Assembly: GCA_913056335.1 (NCBI GenBank)
Contig: CAJXLX010000005.1
Span: forward strand, 1-52,944
Length of the DNA stretch: 52,944 nucleotides
Origin: an uncultured Rhodothermaceae bacterium
GTDB lineage: Bacteria > Bacteroidota > Rhodothermia > Rhodothermales > Salinibacteraceae
Direction: 5' to 3'
The notes under the pieces were generated by a model that saw only the letters and a program-made list of their open reading frames with translations, ran no database searches and had not been told where the DNA came from. The number at the start of each line of letters is the position of its first letter. Within the stretch, counting starts at the first letter, position 1. The position numbers and the translations under genes are program-made. Positions 43,172 to 52,438 of this stretch are shown here, piece after piece.

Positions 43172-43657
43172 TTAGAGGATCTGTTGCGCCTTAATCCACT
43201 CAATGGTGGTACATGGGCACACTTCCTGCAATACAGCTCCAACTTGACTTTGTATGAACTCGTGTTGTTTGGGGGAGTGTATCTCTATCCGCATAAAGTG
43301 CGCTTCGCATCCGCAATCGGAGCTTCCTATCCGCTTTTTCGGAACCGATGTACGCTCAGCATCCAGCAGTGCACGGGCCCAACGGCATTCGAGTCGTGCC
43401 TCGGAATAGCTGATCCATGCGCCCTGTAGCGTACAGTGCGGGCGAATGTGGTCAATATGCCAGTGCTGACGATGATCTCTGCGAGCATGGCGACGCACGC
43501 GTGCTGCTACCCCTCCCGGACCAAAAGCACTTCCCACGTACAAATACGTGCCTGACTGCAGCGCAATGGGCCCTTGTGCGCCTACCTCTACAGTTTGCTT
43601 TCCGGCACACTGCATGGCAAGCACATACGTCCCTGTATTACTTCTCAAAGACGACAT
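43172..43657 (-). CDS. GIY-YIG nuclease of the DUF123/Uri-type family
   Basis: A 161-residue GIY-YIG domain protein. The first element is GTY (residues 9-11) and the second is TYLYVGSAFGPGG (38-50), giving the GTY...YVG core of this subfamily. Then come the Arg/His-rich helix ARVRRHARRDHRQHWHIDH and GSSDCGCEAHF, whose closely spaced cysteines are typical of DUF123. The group is annotated as Uri-superfamily endonucleases, but its biological role is not settled. It starts 51 bp after the malic enzyme stop on the same strand, so it may be read through from that gene. Confidence 0.85.
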   Translation of the reverse strand: MSSLRSNTGTYVLAMQCAGKQTVEVGAQGPIALQSGTYLYVGSAFGPGGVAARVRRHARRDHRQHWHIDHIRPHCTLQGAWISYSEARLECRWARALLDAERTSVPKKRIGSSDCGCEAHFMRIEIHSPKQHEFIQSQVGAVLQEVCPCTTIEWIKAQQIL

Positions 43658-43708
43658 TTTCCTCGTTCCAATAATGGCTTCATAATGAAGCGGTAGAACA
43701 CACAGGCA

Positions 43709-45127
43709 TCACGACCGCGTCCGGGCTACACCTTCTTCGTGCGCAGCCGCTTCCACGGCCTCGGCGACACGGTCTACCACAGCTTTATCAAACACACTTG
43801 GCACAATGTAGTCCGCTGTTCGGCTGGTATCGTCGATGGTATCAGCCACCGCGTAGGCCGCCGCCAGCTTCATCCCATCAGTGATGTCGGTGGCCCGACA
43901 GGCAAGCGCCCCCTTGAACATCCCTGGAAAGCACAGCACATTGTTGATCTGGTTCGGGTAGTCGCTGCGCCCGGTGGCCATCACCGCTACGTGCGGGTAC
44001 GCCTTCTCGGGACGGATTTCAGGCTCTGGATTCGCCATCGCAAAGACAATGGGGTCATCCGCCATGCGGTGCAGGTCGTCTACATCGATCACATTTGGTC
44101 CTGACAGCCCAATGAACACATCCGCATCGTCCATGACTTCGCTGAGCGAGCCTGTTAGGTTGTGTGGATTCGTCTGGGCGGCGTATGCCCGCTTGGCCTT
44201 GTTCAGGTCCGTGCGATCACGCGTGACCGCCCCTTGCCGATCGACACCAACGATATTCTCAATGCCCATGTTCTGCAGCATATGCGTCACGGCTGTGCCC
44301 GCTGCGCCAATGCCTACGAGCACCACCTTCAGCGATTCGGGCGTCTTGTCTACAATCTTAAGCGCGTTGATGAGCGCAGCAACGGCCACGACAGCCGTGC
44401 CGTGCTGGTCGTCGTGAAAGACGGGAATGTCAAGCCGCTCGCGCAGCCGGTCCTCAATCTCAAAGCAGCGCGGCGCGCCGATGTCTTCCAGATTAATCGC
44501 ACCAAAAACAGGCGCCATGCGCGCTACGGTGTCCACGATTTCGTCTACGTCTGTCGTATTTAGACAGATCGGAAAGCCGTTTACACCAGCGAATTCCTTC
44601 AGGAGCTGTGCCTTACCCTCCATAACCGGAATCGCCGCCTCGGGGCCGATGTCGCCCAGCCCGAGTACTGCCGTGCCATCGGACACCACCGCCACCGTGT
44701 TGCTCTTAATGGTGAGACGATGCGCATCATCGGGGCGGTCGTGGATGGCCTCGCACACCCGCGCCACTCCCGGCGTATATGCCATCGACAGCTGGTCGCG
44801 CGTACGCAGCGGCACCTTGCTGTTTACCTCAATTTTGCCACCCAGATGCAGCAAAAACGTGCGGTCGGACACATCCACCACCCGCACCCCTTTCAGGTTG
44901 CTAATATGCGTGATAATGGTGCGCGCGTGCCCATCGCTGCGGGTGTTAATCGTGATGTCGCGCACCAGCACACTGTCGCGGGCCCGCACAATATCGATTG
45001 CGCCGATGTTACCGCCATGCTGCCCAATGGTCGATGTCACCTCAGCCAGCATACCCGGCTTGTTCTCAATGGCAAGGCGCGCAGTGATCGAATTACTTGC
45101 TGTAGGGGCGTGCTCTTCGGTCTTCAT
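43709..45127 (-). CDS. malic enzyme with N-terminal ACT domain
   Basis: This decarboxylates malate to pyruvate with NAD(P)+. An ACT regulatory domain spans about residues 14-85 (ARLAIENKPGMLAEVTSTIG). The malic enzyme domain then has SMAYTPGVARVC, TNTVAVVSDGTAVLGLGDIG (read with one substitution as SNTVAVV), LEDIGAPRCFEIE, FHDDQHGTAVV and the NAD-binding VVLVGIGAAGTAV. A total of 472 residues fits the short ME class plus ACT. The ACT domain suggests allosteric control by an amino acid. ATG 45127 is preferred over an open frame upstream. rpsA follows upstream on the same strand after a terminator. Confidence 0.92.
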   Translation of the reverse strand: MKTEEHAPTASNSITARLAIENKPGMLAEVTSTIGQHGGNIGAIDIVRARDSVLVRDITINTRSDGHARTIITHISNLKGVRVVDVSDRTFLLHLGGKIEVNSKVPLRTRDQLSMAYTPGVARVCEAIHDRPDDAHRLTIKSNTVAVVSDGTAVLGLGDIGPEAAIPVMEGKAQLLKEFAGVNGFPICLNTTDVDEIVDTVARMAPVFGAINLEDIGAPRCFEIEDRLRERLDIPVFHDDQHGTAVVAVAALINALKIVDKTPESLKVVLVGIGAAGTAVTHMLQNMGIENIVGVDRQGAVTRDRTDLNKAKRAYAAQTNPHNLTGSLSEVMDDADVFIGLSGPNVIDVDDLHRMADDPIVFAMANPEPEIRPEKAYPHVAVMATGRSDYPNQINNVLCFPGMFKGALACRATDITDGMKLAAAYAVADTIDDTSRTADYIVPSVFDKAVVDRVAEAVEAAAHEEGVARTRS

Positions 45128-45213
45128 GTAAAACACTATTAATACAGGGGGATGCGAAAGGCTTTTGCCCATGCCTCTATATCTACCGGATGCATGCACA
45201 CATTGCGCCTTCG

Positions 45214-45253
45214 GCAAAAGAAAGGGGCAGCCTCCGGTAAAGGAGACTGCCCC
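45214..45253 (-). terminator. rho-independent terminator of rpsA
   Basis: Read on the minus strand, GGGGCAGTCTCC pairs with GGAGGCTGCCCC with a single mismatch, then comes TTTCTTTT. It lies 34 bp after the rpsA stop and insulates the malic enzyme gene. Confidence 0.85.
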
Positions 45254-45286
45254 AAGCTACATTATGGATCGGGTGCGCAGGTCGCG

Positions 45287-47869
45287 TTATGCCTCGTCAA
45301 GCTCAGCAAGTGCGTTGCGCAGGTCTTCAGCGTACGAAGAACCGATGCCGTCGATCTCTTCGAAATCGTCGTACGAGCGGAGTTCGTCGAGCGAAGTCAC
45401 GCCCGCCGATTCAAGACGGCTTACGTGCGGGAAGTCATCCGGGAATCCTGCGTCGTCATCTGCTTCATCTGCAGGTGCGTCCGCTTCGACAGTCGCCTCT
45501 TCAACCGATGCTTCAGCCTCAACCTCTTCGGCAGAGGCATTGGCTTCTTCCGTTGCTTCGGCTTCGATCTCAGCTTCACGCTCAGCCGCCTGTTCAGCAG
45601 CTTGCATTTCGCGCTTCAGGTCGCCCAGTCCACTGAGTTCGCCCAGCGTGGTCGGACCCGATGTCGGATCGCCGCCCTCGTTGCTTTTGCTTGAAGGCTG
45701 ACTCTTCTCCTTGTACTGTTCGACCGACTGACGACGTTCGCGCTTCTCTTCGCGCTCTTCTTGACGCTCACGACGCTTCTCGGCTTGGCGCTCTTGGCGC
45801 TCTTTAGCCGTTTCGCTGAGCACGATGTCTTTGCGGCTCTTGTCGAACCGAATGACACGCAGCTCCAGCTCGTCGCCTTCGAAGTAGTGATTTTGGAAGT
45901 CGCGCGGACCGTTCTTCAGTTCGCTGCCCGGCACGAACGCTTCCACGTCGAGCGGCAGTTCCACCACGAGGCCCTTGTCTTCCACGCGGACGACCTCACC
46001 TTCCGTGTCGGTACCCTCGCTATAGGCGCTCTCGAACTGATCCCACGGGTTGGTTTTCACCTGCTTGTGGCCCAGCGAGATGCGGCGGCGATCTTCATCG
46101 ATGTTGAGGATCTGCACATCCATGTCCTGGCCCTTCTTGACCATGTCGCCCGGATGGCGCACCTTCTTCGTCCACGACAGATCGCTGATGTGGACCAGCC
46201 CGTCAATGCCGGGCTCGATTTCGACGAAGACGCCGAAGTTAGTGATATTGCGCACGGTACCGGTGAGCACCGTACCGGCCGGGTAGCGGTCGCTGATGCC
46301 GTCCCATGGGTCGGGCTCCAGCTGCTTCATACCGAGGGAGATCTTCTTGTCCTCCTCGTCGATGTTGAGGATCTTGACCTCCACCAACTGTCCCAGCGAG
46401 ACCATCTGGCTGGGGTGGTTAATGTGGCGCGTCCACGACATTTCGCTGATGTGGACGAGGCCCTCGATACCTTTCTCCAGTTCCACAAAGGCACCGTAGT
46501 TCGTAATCGAGACGACCTTCCCTTCAACGGTTTCGTCCTCGTCGTACTTTTCGCCGATGTCGTCCCACGGATGCGGCTGAAGCTGCTTCAGACCCAGCGA
46601 GATACGCTGGCGCTCTTCTTCGTAGTCGAGCACCACCACCTGAATCTCTTGGTCGAGTTCGACCACTTCGCTTGGGTGCGATACGCGCCCCCACGACAGG
46701 TCGGTGATGTGCAGCAGACCGTCGACACCGCCGAGGTCGATGAAGACCCCAAAGTCGACAATGTTTTTGACCGTGCCTTGCAGCACCTGTCCCACTTCGA
46801 GCTGCGACAGAATCTGCTGGCGCTGCTCTTCGAGCTCTTCCTGAATGAGTTCGCGGTGCGACACCACGATATTCTCGTTCGAGGGGTTCAGCTTTACGAT
46901 TCTGAACTCCATGCGCTTCTCCAGATACGCATCGAAGTCGCGCACAGGGCGCACATCGATCTGCGAACCCGGCAGGAATGCTTCGAGCCCGTCGAAGAGC
47001 TCCACAATCATACCGCCCTTGATGCGACGGATGATCGTACCCTCCACGATCTCTTCGTTCTCGTAGATCTCCTCAATACGCTGCCAGCGGCGAACCTTGT
47101 CGGCCTTCTCTTTCGAAAGCACGAGCTGCCCTTCGCGGTCTTCCTTGTAATCCAGGTAGACCTCGACGGTGTCGCCGCGCTGAAGGTGTTCGCCGAACTC
47201 ATCGCGAGAGACAATGCCGTCGCTCTTGTAGCCAATGTCGATGACCACATGGTCTTCGCTCACCTTGAGCACACGACCTTGCACGATGTCTTGCTCCCGC
47301 ACATCGATACTCGTGCGGTCGACCAAGTCGCGAAACTGGTCATACACCGGGTCGGCGGTCTGTGACCGCTCGTACTCTTCGAGCTCGTCGAGCGTGACGG
47401 TACGCCCAACAACCTGGCCGCTGAAGCCCTGGTTCTCTTCGGTGCGCTCCAAATCATCGAGCGAGACGGTAAGTCCCGGATCGTCAACCTGGGTCGCGTC
47501 GAAGTCGAAGTCATCGCTGGTTGGGATGCCAACTTCTTCAGAGGCGGTAGCCACAGCTTCCGCCAGCAACCGGTCTACGTTTTCGGGCGGCGGGTCGCGG
47601 TCGACCACTTCGGCCTCCGCATCGTCGGCTTCGGCATCGTCGGCTTCGGCATCCATGTCGTCAGCATCCTGCACGTCAGAGGCATCGGCCTCTGGCGCAC
47701 TGGAGTCAGGGGCATCGGCCGTGTCTTCGTCCGGGAGCACATCGGCTGACGTAGGGTCAGCGTCGTCGGCTTCCGTAGACACGGGCGCGGCCTCGGCCTC
47801 TTCGGCCGTGGCTACGTCGTCGGCATCGGGAGTATCTTGAGGGGGTGCTTGCTTTTCTTGTTCGGCCAT
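45287..47869 (-). CDS. rpsA: 30S ribosomal protein S1 with acidic N-terminus and HhH-like C-terminus
   Basis: S1 binds mRNA on the 30S subunit. Six S1 repeats are visible, beginning at about residue 194, for example QGRVLKVSEDHVVIDIGYKS, EGTIIRRIKGGMIVELFDG, GTVKNIVDFGVFIDLGGVDG and GTVRNITNFGVFVEIEPGIDG. The first ~130 residues are almost all Asp/Glu/Ala, as halophile proteins often are. After repeat six comes a Glu/Arg-rich coiled segment and a second acidic stretch. The last ~50 residues (FPHVSRLESAGVTSLDELRS, then GIGSSYAEDLRNAL) look like a helix-hairpin-helix of the type that detects nucleic acids. Start ATG 47869 is used. The chain, 860 residues, is far longer than the usual 550-600. 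Confidence 0.93.
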   Translation of the reverse strand: MAEQEKQAPPQDTPDADDVATAEEAEAAPVSTEADDADPTSADVLPDEDTADAPDSSAPEADASDVQDADDMDAEADDAEADDAEAEVVDRDPPPENVDRLLAEAVATASEEVGIPTSDDFDFDATQVDDPGLTVSLDDLERTEENQGFSGQVVGRTVTLDELEEYERSQTADPVYDQFRDLVDRTSIDVREQDIVQGRVLKVSEDHVVIDIGYKSDGIVSRDEFGEHLQRGDTVEVYLDYKEDREGQLVLSKEKADKVRRWQRIEEIYENEEIVEGTIIRRIKGGMIVELFDGLEAFLPGSQIDVRPVRDFDAYLEKRMEFRIVKLNPSNENIVVSHRELIQEELEEQRQQILSQLEVGQVLQGTVKNIVDFGVFIDLGGVDGLLHITDLSWGRVSHPSEVVELDQEIQVVVLDYEEERQRISLGLKQLQPHPWDDIGEKYDEDETVEGKVVSITNYGAFVELEKGIEGLVHISEMSWTRHINHPSQMVSLGQLVEVKILNIDEEDKKISLGMKQLEPDPWDGISDRYPAGTVLTGTVRNITNFGVFVEIEPGIDGLVHISDLSWTKKVRHPGDMVKKGQDMDVQILNIDEDRRRISLGHKQVKTNPWDQFESAYSEGTDTEGEVVRVEDKGLVVELPLDVEAFVPGSELKNGPRDFQNHYFEGDELELRVIRFDKSRKDIVLSETAKERQERQAEKRRERQEEREEKRERRQSVEQYKEKSQPSSKSNEGGDPTSGPTTLGELSGLGDLKREMQAAEQAAEREAEIEAEATEEANASAEEVEAEASVEEATVEADAPADEADDDAGFPDDFPHVSRLESAGVTSLDELRSYDDFEEIDGIGSSYAEDLRNALAELDEA

Positions 47870-48087
47870 ATATGTTTGGGAAACGAGGGGTATACGCCGC
47901 GTGGTGCTCAACAGGCAGGCATTGGTGCGCTGCTGCGGTACGCTAAGGAAGCACCATGGGCAGGTGTGGGTTGGACCAGCGAACCAACGCGATGAATGAG
48001 TACGATCAGGAAACCCCGGATGCCCGAGCAGGTCGCTGGCATACGCCTACGATCGGCATAGCCTGTCATGTGCATCCGGAACACTGT

Positions 48088-48795
48088 TTAATGGGAAGAC
48101 GAAGGGTCCGTTCCCGCTTTTGCTCGCTCAATGAGCGCTTCGATGGCTTCCACCTGTTCTTCGAACGTCATTGATGTAGTGTCAATAGAAACCGCATCGT
48201 CGGGCCGACGCAGCGGGGCCAAGGCGCGCTCACGATCGTGTGCGTCGCGGCGACGGATCTCGTCGCGTACTGCTTCGAGGGGAGGCGTCTCTTCGTTGGG
48301 GGCGGCCTGGTACTCTTCATGACGGCGGCGGGCACGTTCCTCCAGACTCGCGTCCATAAAGAATTTCAGATCGGCATGCGGAAAGACGACCGTCCCGGTA
48401 TCGCGTCCGTCGGCGACGACGCCGCCGGTAGACTGGCTCCACCGCATGGCGATCTGACGCTGGACGGGAAGCAGCGCCTCACGCACCGCAGGCAGTGCCG
48501 CTACCTGACTGGCCATATCGCCCACCTCAGAGGTGCGGATGGCGTCGGTCACCTCGGTGCCGTTCAGCAGCACGTGCAGGGCACCTGCATCGTCGAACTG
48601 CAGGTCGATGGCACAGTTGCTGAGGAGCGTCTGGGCTTTTGCATCTGTCGGTGTGGCTTCAGCTTCTACAAACGCCAGCGCCACGGCGCGGTAGAGCGCG
48701 CCGGTGTCCAGGTATCGAAACGACTGCCGCTCGGCAACGGCGCGGGCGGTGCTGCTCTTTCCGGCCCCGGCAGGGCCATCAATGGTGATAATCAC
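48088..48795 (-). CDS. cmk: cytidylate kinase
   Basis: Cmk phosphorylates CMP and dCMP. The P-loop GPAGAGKSSTA lies at residues 7-17, followed by YLDTGALYRAVAL, the CMP-binding insert and VVADGRDTGTVVFPHADLKFFMDA, and the lid Arg segment EIRRRDAHDRERALAPL. At 235 residues it has the standard length plus a short acidic tail. rpsA lies downstream on the same strand, the classic cmk-rpsA order, with 218 bp between that show no gene. Confidence 0.96.
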   Translation of the reverse strand: MIITIDGPAGAGKSSTARAVAERQSFRYLDTGALYRAVALAFVEAEATPTDAKAQTLLSNCAIDLQFDDAGALHVLLNGTEVTDAIRTSEVGDMASQVAALPAVREALLPVQRQIAMRWSQSTGGVVADGRDTGTVVFPHADLKFFMDASLEERARRRHEEYQAAPNEETPPLEAVRDEIRRRDAHDRERALAPLRRPDDAVSIDTTSMTFEEQVEAIEALIERAKAGTDPSSSH

Positions 48796-48832
48796 AGGGG
48801 GTATGTTTTATTGCAATAACGGATTCATAGAC

Positions 48833-49459
48833 TTATCGGGCCGCGTCGTCGCCCACGGTGCGATGCACGATGGTAATGGGCTCGGGGTAGCGCATACGCC
48901 CCAGTGGCGTGCTAATGGTCGGCTCGGCCTGAAACTGCACGTTTGTGGGCGGCCCCTCTCCAGCCAGCGACAGTGCCAGATCGACCAGGTCGCGGGCTCC
49001 GCCGTCGAAGAACTCGACCAGGTTCAGCTCCACCGGAAAGCGAATATCGGTGGGCACGCCGGGCTCCAGCACCGTCTCTTCCGCAAACGCCCCGCGGATG
49101 GTTTCGCGCTCGTTCAAGAGCAGCGTCCAGTCCAGCGCGGTCATGCGTGCGCTCATGCTGTTGTTGGCGGGATTGGTGCCCTCGATGACGACGGAGAACG
49201 AGAGCGGCACCTCGCCGCGCCGCACTGCATTGCCGATGTTGAGCAGATCAACCGGTCCCAGATCTTCGGGACGCTCCAGCTGGCTCAGGTTGACTCCGGC
49301 CAGTTGCGCGTTGGTGACGCGGTCGAGGCGGAAGTCCACATTGCGCAGCTGCCCCACCTCGCGCAGCGTCTGGCAGCTGGTCAGGGTCAAGGACACGAGC
49401 ACCAGGAATAGATACGGCATCCAGGCACGCGCCTTTGCCTGCAAAGAACAGGTAGACAT
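48833..49459 (-). CDS. LEA type 2 / WHy-domain lipoprotein
   Basis: A 208-residue exported lipoprotein. The signal segment ends in the lipobox LTSC (LFLVLVSLTLTSC), which puts the mature protein on a membrane by a lipidated cysteine. The rest has the strand-rich pattern of LEA type 2 (water stress/hypersensitive response) domains, including NVDFRLDRVTNAQLAGVNLS and PLSFSVVIEGTNPANNSMSA. Such proteins are linked to desiccation or osmotic stress in bacteria, suiting a halophile. ATG 49459 is chosen to place the signal peptide first; the frame continues upstream without support. Confidence 0.82.
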   Translation of the reverse strand: MSTCSLQAKARAWMPYLFLVLVSLTLTSCQTLREVGQLRNVDFRLDRVTNAQLAGVNLSQLERPEDLGPVDLLNIGNAVRRGEVPLSFSVVIEGTNPANNSMSARMTALDWTLLLNERETIRGAFAEETVLEPGVPTDIRFPVELNLVEFFDGGARDLVDLALSLAGEGPPTNVQFQAEPTISTPLGRMRYPEPITIVHRTVGDDAAR

Positions 49460-49594
49460 AAATCGATGGAGTGTGGAGAAAGAAAACACAATGACCGCCC
49501 GAAGGCGCCGATGCTTCGCTTCCCCCTGGAACCTGTGGGGGCGCCTGCAATCGGAGTACAACAACCGCTGTTCAATGTCAACGATAGCCTGTTC

Positions 49595-50140
49595 ATGCGC
49601 AAACTTGCTTGGGATGAAATCGATCGCCCTAACCCGGAGAAACTTGCGGACTTGCCGCGTCATCCGGTATCGGTCGTGGCGCACAACATCCGGTCTATCT
49701 ATAACGTGGGGGCGCTGTTTCGTACGGGCGATGCAGCGCGCATTGAGCATCTGTACGTGACGGGATACACGGGCACGCCGGACCACAAGGATCTACACAA
49801 GACCGCACTTGGTGCGCAAGATCTGGTGCCGTGGTCGACCGAAGACGATGTGCTTGCGCTGCTGGAAGATCTGCGCAGCCAGGGCTATACGATTGCCGCG
49901 CTGGAGTTGACCGATGCCTCGCAGCCGCCTGCTGAGCTTGCAGCGGATGCCTTTCCGCTGGCGCTCGTGCTGGGCAATGAGGTGCACGGCATTGACCGCG
50001 AGGTGCTTGCGGCGTGCGATGTGGCGCTGGAGATCCCGCAGTACGGCGCCAAGCAGTCGCTCAACGTGTCGGTTGCATTCGGCATTGCTGTCTACGATCT
50101 TGTCCGCCGTTATCGCTCACTGTCATCCGCCGCCGCATGA
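49595..50140 (+). CDS. SpoU/TrmH-family tRNA/rRNA 2'-O-methyltransferase
   Basis: A 181-residue SPOUT-class methyltransferase forming the trefoil knot. Motif 1 is NIRSIYNVGALFRTGDA, motif 2 LALVLGNEVHGI and motif 3 LEIPQYGAKQSLNVSVAFGI, all complete. The start MRKLAWDEI is typical of the Bacteroidota members, so I use ATG 49595; in-frame ATGs at 49511 and 49466 would add residues without similarity. It could methylate tRNA G18 or an rRNA base. The stop overlaps the mutA start (ATGA), so translation is coupled. Confidence 0.9.
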   Translation: MRKLAWDEIDRPNPEKLADLPRHPVSVVAHNIRSIYNVGALFRTGDAARIEHLYVTGYTGTPDHKDLHKTALGAQDLVPWSTEDDVLALLEDLRSQGYTIAALELTDASQPPAELAADAFPLALVLGNEVHGIDREVLAACDVALEIPQYGAKQSLNVSVAFGIAVYDLVRRYRSLSSAAA

Positions 50141-51924
50141 CCGACGCTCCGCTCTCGCTCGACTTTCCGCCCACGCCTACCGAGGACTGGCACAACCGCC
50201 TGCGCCGCGATCTGGGCGACGATTTTGGGGATACGCTGACCTGGCAGCCGCTTGAAGGCATTGACCTGCGCGCGTTCTATCGTCGCGCCGATACCGAAGC
50301 GCTTCCGCATGTACGAAAGGGCGTTCAGGGTCGGGGGATGCGCCAGTCGGCCCCCGCCGCCAACGACTGGGCCATTGCGCAGCGCCTTCCGCTCGATGCG
50401 CCCAACCTGTCTGCGCGCATTGAGGCTGCTTGCACGGGCGGTGCCGAGCGTGTGGTACTAACAGCGGCCGGGATCGATGCGAAGACCGACTACGCTGCTG
50501 CACTACGCCAAGCACTTCACGCTGCAGCCGAGCACGACACCGATGTGCACCTGGATGGCGGCGCCGATGCCTGGGCGTTGATCGCGCAGTCCGACCTGGG
50601 CGCCGATACGCCCCTCACCTACGCCGATCCGCACCTGCTGCGCGCTATGCGGCATGTGCCTGCCGAGGCTGAGCTTCCGGCGCCGCTGCACCGCCCGGCG
50701 CATCCCATCATCGTGGACTCTCGCCTGCCGCACGCTGCCGGACTGCCTATGGCCGACGAGCTGGCGCTGGCGCTGGGCAGCTGGTCACAAGCGCTGGCCA
50801 CACAGGGCACTGCGGCGTTCTCGGACGGACTGTCCCACCGCGTGCTGGTGGCCGTAGATACGTCGTACTTTCTGGAGATTGCCAAGCTGCGGGCGCTGCG
50901 CCTGTTGCTTCCGCAAGTAGCGCAGGCCTACGCCGAAATGCACGGCGTCGAAGCCACGATGTCGCCGTCGGAGGTCACGATTCATGCCGAAACCTCGCCC
51001 CGCTCGCACACGCTCTTCGATCCCCACGCCAACCTGCTGCGGGCCGCTACACAGAGCGCCGCCGCCGTCCTTGGCGGGGTGGAGCAGCTCACCGTGCAGC
51101 CCTTCCGCCGCGACGCCCACGACGAAGCCGCCAATGCCGACCGCCTGGCGCGCAACACGCAGCTCATCCTGAAGCACGAAGCGCACCTGCACCGCGTGGC
51201 CGATCCCGCTGCAGGCGCATACTACCTGGAGCAGGCCACCGACCGCCTGGCCGAGGCCGCGTGGAGCCGTTTCCAGCAGATCGAAGACGCAGGCGGGTTG
51301 CTACATTGGGCGGACGACTTCCTTCAGACGCGCGTTCGCATCACCCGCGAGGAGCGGCGCATGCGCATTGCGCATCGCACCGATGTGCTCGTGGGTACCA
51401 CGCACTACCCGGACCCTGATACGTCCACCACGCCCCCGGAAGCGCCCTCTACATCCCCAGCGCAGGAGCACTTTAACCACGAGCCCCCTGCATGGGTGCA
51501 GCCGCTTACGCTTTCGGCTGGATACGACGCGCTGCGGCTGCGCGTGCAACAGCTTGAACCGCGCCCCACCGCGCTGATTGCGCCTGTAGGCACGCCCTCC
51601 ATGCGAAGCGCCCGTGCCACGTTTGCACGGAATATCGTAGGCTGCCTGGGTCTCCGTCTCATCGAACCCCTCGGCTACGACAGCATCGACAACGCCCTCG
51701 ATGCGGTCCACGAGCACACGCCCGACGTGGTCGTGTGGTGCGCCGACAACGACACCCTATCTGCGCTCCTCGACCACGTGTCCACCGATACGGTCGACGC
51801 CATCACCATAGCCGCGGCCCCGCCCAAGGCTGTACCCAACGCCCAGGCCGTGGACCTGCTCCTGCACCGCGGCGCCCCCACCCTGCAGCGCCTCCGCCAG
51901 CTTGCGGATGCGCTTGGGGCGTGA
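50137..51924 (+). CDS. mutA: methylmalonyl-CoA mutase small (beta) subunit
   Basis: The small subunit partners MutB, the cobalamin-binding catalytic subunit that interconverts succinyl-CoA and methylmalonyl-CoA. This 595-residue chain has the subunit's mutase barrel (VDTSYFLEIAKLRALRLLL, QLTVQPFRRDAHDEAAN, HRVADPAAGAYYLEQATDRLA). The C-terminal cobalamin-like domain lacks the DxHxxG motif that binds B12, as expected for the beta subunit. The large-subunit gene, normally next door, is not found in the following 500 bp. The ATG overlaps the preceding SpoU gene by four bases. Confidence 0.92.
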   Translation: MTDAPLSLDFPPTPTEDWHNRLRRDLGDDFGDTLTWQPLEGIDLRAFYRRADTEALPHVRKGVQGRGMRQSAPAANDWAIAQRLPLDAPNLSARIEAACTGGAERVVLTAAGIDAKTDYAAALRQALHAAAEHDTDVHLDGGADAWALIAQSDLGADTPLTYADPHLLRAMRHVPAEAELPAPLHRPAHPIIVDSRLPHAAGLPMADELALALGSWSQALATQGTAAFSDGLSHRVLVAVDTSYFLEIAKLRALRLLLPQVAQAYAEMHGVEATMSPSEVTIHAETSPRSHTLFDPHANLLRAATQSAAAVLGGVEQLTVQPFRRDAHDEAANADRLARNTQLILKHEAHLHRVADPAAGAYYLEQATDRLAEAAWSRFQQIEDAGGLLHWADDFLQTRVRITREERRMRIAHRTDVLVGTTHYPDPDTSTTPPEAPSTSPAQEHFNHEPPAWVQPLTLSAGYDALRLRVQQLEPRPTALIAPVGTPSMRSARATFARNIVGCLGLRLIEPLGYDSIDNALDAVHEHTPDVVVWCADNDTLSALLDHVSTDTVDAITIAAAPPKAVPNAQAVDLLLHRGAPTLQRLRQLADALGA

Positions 51925-52438
51925 CTGCCTCATACCCAAGCACAGCATCTCATGCCAAGTGCTCCCATACGGACGTCAGTCTACAAAAAGGGTCATGGTA
52001 AGCACGTAGAGGACCAACGGTAGTCGGGGTAAAGCACGTCAAACCATCTCTCGCTCCGTTGGCGCCCACATCTCGCATGAGGAGTCGTGCTGAACATGCG
52101 GGAGATCCGGATCTTCTGCCGACGGCTTTCGGCATGCGTCCGGAATGACTTTATTGAGAGGAAGTACCCAGAACGAAGGCGTTCAAATCCGATGCCCGCT
52201 CCCGGAATGTCATCCTAAACGGCACAGCCGATCTTGATCGGGTAGCAACTGCATAACCCACGACAGACCAGCGCTGGGGAAGTGCAAGGACGTTCAGTCC
52301 GACTTCTTTGCATATCCGGTGTTATTCTCCCATGTTGGTATTCCACTTTTCTCCTTCACCTCCAGTGATGCTGCTTCCCCACTTGGCATTGATCACAAGC
52401 TGGTGCGCAGCCCGATTTTCAACTCCATTTGATTGCTA
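51925..52438. other. 514-bp intergenic region with repeat-like unit
   Basis: No gene is visible. It contains AGATCCGGATCT, a perfect 12-bp palindrome at 52103-52114. A unit at 52100-52149, read on the minus strand, begins GTCATTCCGGACGCATG. This resembles the start of the 33071 repeat, so it may be a second member of the same family. A Salinibacter-like genome would be expected to hold mutB here; it does not. Confidence 0.45.

Noticed and set aside
45761-47365. A 534-codon plus-strand frame opposite rpsA
   Set aside because: It mirrors the repeated S1 domains; composition is that of antisense, and the minus-strand S1 protein is certain.
42876-48825. The 15-mer TTGCAATAACGGATT at 42876-42890 and 48811-48825
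   Set aside because: One shared 15-mer is expected by chance in a window of this size, and neither flank extends the match; not reported as a repeat family.
52180-52200. GTTCAAATCC sequence near 52190 resembling a T-psi-C arm
   Set aside because: The neighbouring bases do not form a cloverleaf; no tRNA supported.
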